A DNA stretch of 10,953 bases from the NCBI GenBank assembly GCA_035651595.1, contig DASRFJ010000343.1, positions 1 through 10,953 on the forward strand, written 5' to 3'. Shown here piece by piece: positions 5,932 through 10,953 of this stretch (the stretch's first letter is position 1; each line of letters begins with the position of its first letter). The notes under the pieces were generated by a model, which worked only from the letters and a program-made list of their open reading frames with translations, did no database searches and had not been told where the DNA came from. A program made the translations under genes and the position numbers. This DNA comes from JAFARZ01 sp035651595 (GTDB lineage Bacteria; Actinomycetota; Actinomycetes; Streptosporangiales; Streptosporangiaceae).

Positions 5932-6567
5932 TCAGCGGCGGGTGACCTCGACGACCGGAGCGGGGGCCGGTTCGTAGGCGTCTTCGTCGCCGAACAGCGG
6001 CTCGAGCGCGCGCGGGAACGGCGGCAGGATGATCCGCTCGGTCCAGCGGGTGATCAGCCCGTCCGTGATGCGGGCGGGCAGCGACAACTCGGTGCGGAAC
6101 TCGTGCTCGTCCACGTAGAACAGCAGGATCCAGGTGCGCAGCGCGTCCTCGGGCTGGTGGCTCCAGCCGTCGCCGAAGTCGAACGCCAGCTGCTCGTTCA
6201 GCTCGACCGCCCGCGTCATGGCATCGCCCTTGCGGTACCGGGTGCTCGGCGGGCTGCCGGGGATGGTCAGCCCGGTCATCTCGTCGCCGGTGGACGCCAC
6301 GATCGCGAACTCGCCGCTCGGGTGGATGGTCCGTGCCAGGTTCCGTGGATTGTCGTACGTCCAGCCGCGCGGGATCAGCTCCTCCCTGAGGAAGCGGCTG
6401 GTCTTCCCCCACCGGGTCATGCCCTCCATGATCGGCGGGTCGAGCTCGGTGCACATGGCCACCTCGGCGTCGGCGCGGCGCACCGCCCGCTCCACCAAAG
6501 ACACGGTCAGGCCGAGTTGTTGTAGCCGGTCAAGCGCCCTGCTCTTGACTAGCGTTACCGTCGCCAT
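5932..6567 (-). CDS. Uncharacterised 211-aa protein paired with XRE/ImmA regulator
   Basis: 211 aa from the ATG at 6567. I do not recognise a named domain. The sequence is soluble and mixed alpha/beta: an N-terminal part with many charged residues (RALDRLQQLG, VERAVRRADAEV), a middle GEFAIVASTGDEMTG and TRYRKGDAM, then a DALRTWILLFYVDEHEFRTELSLP strand region, and an acidic/proline tail. No signal or membrane segment is seen. It sits ten bases before the XRE/ImmA gene, which marks it as a functional partner, such as a protease substrate, toxin/antitoxin or sensor; this is inference. The ribosome site is uncertain: GGAGG is 13-14 bases from the ATG, and AGGG lies nine bases away. The leader holds a short hairpin over that region. 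Confidence 0.75.
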   Translation of the reverse strand: MATVTLVKSRALDRLQQLGLTVSLVERAVRRADAEVAMCTELDPPIMEGMTRWGKTSRFLREELIPRGWTYDNPRNLARTIHPSGEFAIVASTGDEMTGLTIPGSPPSTRYRKGDAMTRAVELNEQLAFDFGDGWSHQPEDALRTWILLFYVDEHEFRTELSLPARITDGLITRWTERIILPPFPRALEPLFGDEDAYEPAPAPVVEVTRR

Positions 6568-6580
6568 GTCACGAAACCCT

Positions 6581-6594
6581 ACCTCCGATGAGGT
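6581..6594 (-). promoter_or_regulatory. Leader hairpin over the GGAGG of the 211-aa gene
   Basis: On the transcribed strand ACCTC-ATCG-GAGGT is a perfect 5-bp stem with a tetraloop that includes the GGAGG Shine-Dalgarno-like sequence upstream of the ATG at 6567. It could limit translation initiation. It may also be chance, given its short length. Confidence 0.3.
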
Positions 6595-6625
6595 CGGAAA
6601 ACGTGAACCTCACCGGCGTGTCGGG

Positions 6626-6997
6626 TCAGCTGACCAGGGTTTCGAACAGCCGGTCCAGCTCGCGCGCGGGATCCGCGGTCAGCCCGGTGTGCACCGGTCC
6701 CGGCTGGACCATCGTGGAGCGGGGCGCGGTCAGCCAGCGGAACCGGTCGCCGAGCGGGCGTTCCGCCAGCGGTCCTTCGGTGCAGCCTTTCTCTACGGCG
6801 GTCAGCCCGTTGCGCACCGCGTCGACGTCGACATGCGGGTCCACCGCGAGCAGCCGCTGTTCGTCCAGCGCGATGCGCGCGCACAGGTACTTGTGCGCCT
6901 TGCTGTACACGATCACCCCGACGTTGATCGCCTCGCCGCGCTCGACTCGCGGCACCACGCGCAGCACCGCGTACTCGAACACCTCCGGCCCGCTCAC
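6626..6997 (-). CDS. DUF3037-family protein
   Basis: 123 aa. The GTG at 6997 overlaps the kinase TGA (GTGA) and has a strong GGAGG seven bases upstream, so the start is well supported. The opening FEYAVLRVVPRVERGEAINVGVIVYS and the following KYLCARI strand are typical of DUF3037 proteins as I recall the family, which is often encoded beside a small HipA-like kinase. No catalytic motif is apparent, and the function of the family is not established. Tight coupling predicts equimolar synthesis and probably a complex with, or phosphorylation by, the kinase upstream (inference). Confidence 0.82.
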   Translation of the reverse strand: MSGPEVFEYAVLRVVPRVERGEAINVGVIVYSKAHKYLCARIALDEQRLLAVDPHVDVDAVRNGLTAVEKGCTEGPLAERPLGDRFRWLTAPRSTMVQPGPVHTGLTADPARELDRLFETLVS

Positions 6998-7713
6998 CGG
7001 ATCACCTCCGGCACGAGGTTCGCGCGCTGGTGCAGGTAGGCGACATAGTCCTGGCCCTTAAAATCACCAAACCAGTGATCCGGAACGACGGTGGTTATCT
7101 CCTCCAGAACCTGCCTGGTGACCAGCGGGGCAAGCGTCGCGTGCGCTTTTCCGAGGTGTTTACGGCCTCGTTCGGCCAGCACGTGCTGGGTGGCGTCGAA
7201 GGGCTTGGCCGGATCGGCGGTCGCCGGGTTGTGATGGAAGTACAGCGCGGCCCCGTGGTCGATCAGCCAGATGTCTTTGTGCCAGACCAGCAGGTTCGGG
7301 TTACGCCAGGTGCGGTCCACGTTCTGGATCAGCGTGTCGAACCAGAGCAGCCGGGCGGCGAACTCCGGATCCGCGGTCCAGCCGAGCGGGTCGAAGCCGG
7401 CCGAGCCGGGCAGGAAGTCCACGCCGAGATTGAGCCCCGCACTCGCGCGCAGCAGGTCCTGGATCTCCGGGTCGGGCTCGCTGACCGCGATCTGCGGATC
7501 CAGGTCGGCGAGCACCAGTTCCGGGGTCCTGAGCTTCAGGTGCCGGGCCAGTTCCCCCGCGATGATCTCCGCCACCAGAGCCAGCGGCCCCTGCCCCGCG
7601 CCGCGAAACTTCAGCACGTACGTGCCCAGGTTGTCCGCCTCCACCAAGGCCGGCAGCGAACCGCCCTCCCGCAACGGCGTCACGTACCGCGTCACCGTGA
7701 CCTGTTCCAGCAC
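6994..7713 (-). CDS. HipA-like small kinase (HipA_2 type)
   Basis: 239 aa from the GTG at 7713. Kinase-like elements in order: K35 in YVLKFRGAGQG; EIQDLL and the LNLGVDFLPGS stretch at about 83-104; D133 and N138 in NVDRTWRNPN (catalytic-loop type); and D152 in WLIDHGAAL (DFG-like metal site). It lacks the longer N-terminal domain of classical HipA toxins and matches the short HipA-like kinases usually found with a DUF3037 neighbour. HipA kinases phosphorylate protein targets such as glutamyl-tRNA synthetase; the target here is unknown. The frame is open up to a TTG at 7785, but residues before VLEQVTVTRYVTPL are Gly/Arg-rich and unlike the family. No ribosome site precedes GTG 7713, and a GATACGCT word 8-15 bases upstream would suit a leaderless transcript. 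Confidence 0.85.
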   Translation of the reverse strand: MLEQVTVTRYVTPLREGGSLPALVEADNLGTYVLKFRGAGQGPLALVAEIIAGELARHLKLRTPELVLADLDPQIAVSEPDPEIQDLLRASAGLNLGVDFLPGSAGFDPLGWTADPEFAARLLWFDTLIQNVDRTWRNPNLLVWHKDIWLIDHGAALYFHHNPATADPAKPFDATQHVLAERGRKHLGKAHATLAPLVTRQVLEEITTVVPDHWFGDFKGQDYVAYLHQRANLVPEVIR

Positions 7714-7798
7714 GCGCGCCAGCGTATCGCCCCCGCGACTCCCCCCGCGCCCCGCGCCCGATCCGTAACTGTTCACCAGGCGCAAAAGCGAGATATTC

Positions 7799-7824
7799 GA
7801 ACTAGAAAACGTTCTCTGTAGTTC
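7799..7824. promoter_or_regulatory. Operator-like dyad in the divergent region
   Basis: Outer arms GAACTA (7799-7804) and TAGTTC (7819-7824) are perfect inverted repeats. They surround AGAAAACGTTCTCT (7804-7817), itself palindromic at 12 of 14 positions. The size and form suit a TetR-type repressor site controlling one or both divergent genes. The right arm overlaps the long palindrome by three bases. Confidence 0.4.
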
Positions 7825-7879
7825 ATGATCACGAAGGGTTTTACGGCCTATAGCACGTATAACCCTTCGTGATCATGAA
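7822..7879. repeat. 58-bp palindrome with perfect 19-bp arms
   Basis: TTCATGATCACGAAGGGTT (7822-7840) is exactly reverse-complemented at 7861-7879. After one T-T mismatch a further four pairs form (TACG with CGTA), leaving a 10-nt loop, so 23 of 24 positions pair. It lies upstream of both divergent genes, so it is not a normal terminator for either. It could be a dispersed extragenic palindrome, a recombination site or an extended operator. Confidence 0.8.
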
Positions 7880-8046
7880 ACCCCGCCGTATTGATGGCCG
7901 CCCTCCGACGCCTCGCCCTAGGACGACCCGGACATTTCAGCGTTGTGCTCAATTCGAGTGCGCGAGCGCGGTGGGCCGGGTCGACGTTCACGCTTTGGAG
8001 TTACACTGTTGCGCACAGCACGGGGGTGCGGGACTCGGGGGGAATC

Positions 8047-9123
8047 ATGGCATCACGTGGGATGGCGTCGCGGGTGGCGCCGGTGCTGGTGTCGGCCGGG
8101 CTGCTTGCCACGGTGGCCGCGTGCAGCAGCGGCGGGAGCACCAGTAGCGCTGGCGCCGGCAGCGGAGGTACCGGCTCGGTCACCGATTCCGCGGCCGGGC
8201 TTCAGCAGCAGTACGAGAGCGTGGTGGCAGCCGTGCTGCCGTCGGTGGTACAGATCTTCACCAGCAACGCGACCGGGTCCGGCGTCGTGTTTGACGGCAA
8301 CGGTGACATCATCACCAACGCCCACGTGGTCGGCAAGGAGCCGGCGGTCGAGGTGGTGCCCGCGACCGGCGGCGAGTCGGTGAAAGCCAGAGTCATCGGC
8401 ACGTTCCCGGCTGGGGACCTCGCGGTCATCCGGGTGGAGAGCGAGGCCAGCAAGCTGAAGGTGGCGACGTTCGGCAACTCGGAGGACGTGAAGGCCGGCC
8501 AGATCGTGCTCGCCATGGGCAACCCGCTGGGCCTGACCGGCAGCGTGAGCCAGGGCATCGTGTCCGCGCTCGGCCGGACGGTGAGCGCGTCCGCTTCGGC
8601 CGGGGCGGCGCCGACGACGATCGCCGACGCGATCCAGACGACGGCGGCGATCAACGGCGGGAACAGCGGCGGCGCGCTGGTCAACCTGGCCGGTGACGTG
8701 ATCGGCATCCCCACCGCGGCGGCGCGCGACCCGGAGGCGGGGGCCGCGCCCGGCATCGGCTTCGCGATCCCGAGCAACACCGCGACGGACATCGCGAAGC
8801 AGCTGATCAGCACCGGCAGGGTGACCAACTCCGGGCGCGCCTCGCTGAACATCAGCGCCACGACCGTCGCCACCGCGGACGGCCAGGAGGCGGGCGTCGG
8901 CATCATCACCGCCGTCTCGGGCGGTGCCGCGGCCAGCGCCGGCCTCAGGGACGGCGACGTCATCGTCGATCTCGGCGGTCAGAAGACGCCGAACGTCGCC
9001 ACGCTCAACGCGTTGCTCGCTCAGTTCAAGCCCGGCGAGAAGGTCGAGGTGAAGTACCTGCGACCGGCCAGCGGCAGCGGCACGGCCACGGTGACCGTGA
9101 CGCTGGGCACGCTCACCAGCTAG
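8047..9123 (+). CDS. Lipoprotein trypsin-like serine protease with PDZ domain (HtrA/S1C type)
   Basis: 358 aa from the ATG at 8047, preceded by GGGGGGAA; an upstream open frame to 7891 is rejected because the signal sequence begins here. Residues 1-26 form a lipoprotein signal with lipobox VAAC (Cys26), followed by a Ser/Gly/Ala-rich tether. The protease domain carries the full triad: H93 in TNAHVVG, D124 in AGDLAVIRV and S207 in GGNSGGALV. A PDZ domain follows at about residues 270-355 (ISATT...GVGIITAVSGGAAASAGLRDGDVIVDLGG). This is the DegP/HtrA architecture, but anchored by lipid rather than a membrane helix. Family members degrade or process misfolded exported proteins. It is divergent from the kinase gene and separate from the HAD gene by 34 bases on the same strand. 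Confidence 0.93.
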   Translation: MASRGMASRVAPVLVSAGLLATVAACSSGGSTSSAGAGSGGTGSVTDSAAGLQQQYESVVAAVLPSVVQIFTSNATGSGVVFDGNGDIITNAHVVGKEPAVEVVPATGGESVKARVIGTFPAGDLAVIRVESEASKLKVATFGNSEDVKAGQIVLAMGNPLGLTGSVSQGIVSALGRTVSASASAGAAPTTIADAIQTTAAINGGNSGGALVNLAGDVIGIPTAAARDPEAGAAPGIGFAIPSNTATDIAKQLISTGRVTNSGRASLNISATTVATADGQEAGVGIITAVSGGAAASAGLRDGDVIVDLGGQKTPNVATLNALLAQFKPGEKVEVKYLRPASGSGTATVTVTLGTLTS

Positions 9124-9157
9124 CTGACCCGGCCGCGCTCATGGTTGGCTGGGGACC

Positions 9158-9793
9158 GTGAGCCCACGTGCCTGCCTGGTCGATGTCTACGACACCCTGC
9201 TTACCTGTGATTTCCATGGCCTCTGGCGCGAGCGCGCCGAGCGGACCGGAATCTCGCCGGAGGCCTGGAACAACGCGTTCAGCCGGGTCGCGCCGACGCT
9301 GGGGGTCGGGCAGATGACGCTGGCCGAAGCGATCGAGGTGACGCTGCGGACCTGCCGGCTGACGCCATCGAGGGAGCTGGTGAGTGAGCTGGTCACCGCC
9401 GACCACGACCTGCTGCTCGCGACTGGCCGGCTGTACCCGGACGCCCTGCCGTTCCTCGAACTGCTCCGGTCGCGCGGCATCCCGATCGTGATCGTGAGCA
9501 ACTGCGGCGAGCACACGCGGCCGCTGCTGACCAAGCTCGGCGTGGCCGCGATCGCGGACGCGCTGGTGCTGTCGTGCGAGGTGGGCTGCATCAAGCCGTC
9601 ACCGCGGATCTTCCGGCACGCCCTGGACCAGGCGGGCGTGCCCGGACCGGATGCGCTGTTCGTCGACGATCAGGCGGCGTTCTGCGCCGGCGCCGAGATG
9701 GCGGGCATGCGCGCGGCTCAGATCGTCCGCGACGGGGAACTACCGCCCGGCGGCGTACGGTCGCTGCTGGACTTGGAGCCGCTGCTGGGATAA
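9158..9793 (+). CDS. HAD-superfamily hydrolase
   Basis: 211 aa from the GTG at 9158. HAD motifs: I, D9-V-Y-D-T in CLVDVYDTLL; II, S114 in IVIVSNCGEH; III, K146 in GCIKPSPRIF; IV, D170-D171 in FVDDQ. The helical cap is between motifs I and II (about 18-90), as in subclass IA. The general acid/base Asp two residues after the nucleophile is Tyr11, a substitution also found in L-2-haloacid dehalogenases and some other HADs, so ordinary phosphatase activity is not assured. The substrate is unknown. The Nudix gene follows 14 bases after the stop, and a shared transcript is likely. The ribosome site is weak (GGGGA just before the GTG). Confidence 0.87.
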   Translation: MSPRACLVDVYDTLLTCDFHGLWRERAERTGISPEAWNNAFSRVAPTLGVGQMTLAEAIEVTLRTCRLTPSRELVSELVTADHDLLLATGRLYPDALPFLELLRSRGIPIVIVSNCGEHTRPLLTKLGVAAIADALVLSCEVGCIKPSPRIFRHALDQAGVPGPDALFVDDQAAFCAGAEMAGMRAAQIVRDGELPPGGVRSLLDLEPLLG

Positions 9794-9807
9794 GCGAACC
9801 TGAGACA

Positions 9808-10272
9808 ATGAAGCCCGTGCGGCTACGACGGGCGGGACGGGTTATCGCGCTGGATCCGGGCAACCGGGTGTTGCTGATGCGCTACGACGACGGCCCGCCG
9901 AACGGCCGGCACTGGTCCACCCCGGGCGGTGGCCTGAACCCCGGTGAGTCCTACGCGGACGGCGCCGCGCGCGAGCTGGCCGAGGAGACCGGCTGGACCG
10001 ACGTGGCGATCGGCGAGCAGATCTTCGAGCAGGAGATCGTGATGAGGTACGCGGACGAGATCGTGCGGCAGCACGAGTGCCTGTTCCTGGCCAGGGTCGC
10101 CGCACCCCGCCGCGAGGTCATCGACGTGGACGGGATGCACCGGTCCGACGGCATAGCCGCCTGGCGCTGGTGGACGCTGGCCGAGATCGACGCCACCGCC
10201 GAGGAGATCTGGCCGGCGAACCTCACCTCCCTGATCAGGAAGCTGCTTCAGGAGCCGGACCGCGCCCAGTAG
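9808..10272 (+). CDS. Nudix hydrolase
   Basis: 154 aa. A complete Nudix box (G-x5-E-x7-REL-x-EE-x-G-W) lies at about residues 41-63 (GGLNPGESYADGAARELAEE followed by TGW), with the preceding WSTPGG typical of the fold. These enzymes hydrolyse nucleoside diphosphates linked to another group, such as oxidised nucleotides, ADP-ribose or NADH; the substrate cannot be told. The ATG at 9808 is chosen over longer frames running out of the HAD gene because family similarity begins at RRAGRVIAL. GAG four bases upstream is a weak ribosome site, and a GTG at 9817 is an alternative start. Close spacing to the HAD hydrolase suggests an operon, perhaps for nucleotide housekeeping (inference). Confidence 0.9.
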   Translation: MKPVRLRRAGRVIALDPGNRVLLMRYDDGPPNGRHWSTPGGGLNPGESYADGAARELAEETGWTDVAIGEQIFEQEIVMRYADEIVRQHECLFLARVAAPRREVIDVDGMHRSDGIAAWRWWTLAEIDATAEEIWPANLTSLIRKLLQEPDRAQ

Positions 10273-10281
10273 CGGGCGCGG
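10260..10281. terminator. GC hairpin at the end of the HAD-Nudix unit
   Basis: CCGCGCCC (10260-10267) and GGGCGCGG (10274-10281) form a perfect 8-bp stem with a 6-nt loop that includes the Nudix stop codon. There is no U-tract, which is common for hairpin terminators in GC-rich actinomycetes. Confidence 0.45.
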
Positions 10282-10342
10282 GGACGATGGTCATAACCGC
10301 CGAATCTAAGCGGTGACGCCAGGCGCCGCCAAATGATAAAAA

Positions 10343-10358
10343 CTAGAACATGATCTAG
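10343..10358. promoter_or_regulatory. KstR-like palindrome upstream of the 102-aa gene
   Basis: CTAGAACATGATCTAG has perfect 5-bp outer arms. The inner TAGAACATGATCTA fits the mycobacterial KstR motif TNNAACNNGTTNNA at seven of eight fixed positions. It lies about 55 bases before the gene, a position suited to repression. Whether KstR or another TetR-family protein binds is inference. Confidence 0.4.
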
Positions 10359-10411
10359 CCGAAGGGGCTGGGCTGCACGTCAACAGACGTCTACGCGACA
10401 GGAGAAACCTC

Positions 10412-10720
10412 ATGTCAGCCGCAGGTACCTGGAACATGACCATCGACACCCCGATCGGCAAGCAGCACGCCACGCTGGTCCTGGTAGAGGGCGCGGACGG
10501 CAGCTGGTCGGGAACCTCGGAAAGCCTCGACTCCGGCGAGAAGGGGGAGCTGACCGACATCTCGGTGGCGGGCGACGAGGTCACCTGGCACCAGACGGTC
10601 ACCAAGCCGATGAAGCTGAACCTGAAGTGCACCGTCACCATCGATGGCGACAAGCTGAGCGGCAAGGCGAAGGCCGGCATGTTCCCCGCAGTCACGATGA
10701 CCGGCGAGCGCGCCAGCTGA
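10412..10720 (+). CDS. Small 102-aa predicted beta-rich protein, unknown function
   Basis: 102 aa. The ATG at 10412 has AGGAG seven bases upstream, a clear start. The sequence alternates strand-like segments and turns: GTWNMTIDTPIGKQHATLVLVE, DGSWSGTSES, GELTDISVAGDEVTWHQTV, LKCTVTIDGDKLSGKAKAG, then a final TMTGERAS. This repeating pattern suggests a small antiparallel beta-barrel, lipocalin-like in outline. There is no signal peptide or membrane segment, so it is probably cytoplasmic and may bind a hydrophobic ligand or act as a standalone accessory domain. No enzymatic motif is seen, and I do not recognise a named family. It stands alone, after the Nudix hairpin and with its own upstream palindrome. 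Confidence 0.8.
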   Translation: MSAAGTWNMTIDTPIGKQHATLVLVEGADGSWSGTSESLDSGEKGELTDISVAGDEVTWHQTVTKPMKLNLKCTVTIDGDKLSGKAKAGMFPAVTMTGERAS

Positions 10721-10768
10721 CGTCTCCTCCGCACTCGCTGGACGGTACGTTCGACGCTAGCTCTGGCT

Positions 10769-10953
10769 CTGGCTGCCCGGTGGGCCGGCGGCTGGCTTGA
10801 CGGGATTCGATAGCGTGGTGGTTTTCCCCTTTGTGGTAGCGGGACCCCTGTTCACGGGGGCCGGTCTTCCACGACGGGGAAATCTTCCACGTTGATGAGG
10901 GACTGCGGGTGCGCTCTTGTCCCGGTAGCCGCACGCTGCACTCCAGGCACAGG
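10769..10953 (-). repeat. 185-nt structured dispersed repeat, copy 2 (cut by window end)
   Basis: Inverted relative to copy 1 at 3096-3280, about 94% identical, no indels. Here the similarity begins sharply at CTGGCTGCCC (10769), 48 bases after the 102-aa gene, and no copy of the terminal inverted repeats that flank copy 1 is present on this side. The hairpin is retained: the inner loop stem has swapped pairs relative to copy 1 and the outer stem has one extra mismatch. The repeat probably continues beyond the window. Confidence 0.85.

Larger units (their letters stand above)
7714..8046. other. Divergent intergenic region with dyads
   Basis: About 330 bases between the minus-strand kinase and the plus-strand protease. 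The kinase side is GC-rich with C-runs (7728-7760). The middle holds an operator-like dyad and a long palindrome. The protease side (7880-8046) shows only a weak TACACT -10-like word at 8002-8007 with no good -35. I see no gene here. Confidence 0.5.

Noticed and set aside
7714..7785. N-terminal extension of the HipA-like kinase to a TTG start
   Set aside because: The added residues are Gly/Ser/Arg-rich, unlike the family N-terminus, which begins at about VLEQVTVTRYVTP.
1..10953. CRISPR array, tRNA, rRNA, retron or diversity-generating element
   Set aside because: No regularly spaced repeats, no tRNA-like cloverleaf recognised, and no reverse transcriptase or Cas gene in any frame.

Overview
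The window is very GC-rich, with GTG starts, stop/start overlaps and strong third-position GC. This points to an actinomycete, plausibly a Pseudonocardiaceae member such as Amycolatopsis; the assignment is inference from composition and gene types only. It looks like chromosomal accessory sequence. I see no rRNA, tRNA, CRISPR array or intact transposase gene.

Region 1 (1-1675, minus strand): a sigma factor of the short SigE-like ECF type, translationally coupled (ATGA overlap) to a single-pass membrane protein that may be its regulator, followed by the 5' part of a secreted sedolisin-like (S53) peptidase cut by the window edge. A divergent Rieske non-heme-iron oxygenase lies at 1793-2821.

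Region 2 (2822-3422): no protein gene. It holds a roughly 360-bp element bounded by imperfect 44-nt terminal inverted repeats and a TA/TA flank, which looks like a MITE. Inside it is a 185-nt structured module. A second copy of that module, about 94% identical and inverted, occupies the last 185 bases of the window.

Region 3 (3423-7713): a small membrane protein on the plus strand, then a minus-strand run transcribed from right to left: HipA-like kinase, DUF3037 protein, an uncharacterised 211-aa protein, an XRE/ImmA-IrrE metallopeptidase regulator and a metal-dependent amidohydrolase. Stop/start overlaps couple kinase to DUF3037 and regulator to amidohydrolase. This is the best candidate for an undescribed multi-gene system.

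Region 4 (7714-8046): a divergent intergenic region with a 26-bp operator-like dyad that runs into a 58-bp palindrome with perfect 19-bp arms.

Region 5 (8047-10720, plus strand): a lipoprotein trypsin-like/PDZ serine protease, a HAD-like hydrolase, a Nudix hydrolase probably co-transcribed with the HAD gene, and a 102-aa predicted beta-rich protein preceded by a KstR-like palindrome. The inverted second copy of the structured module closes the window.
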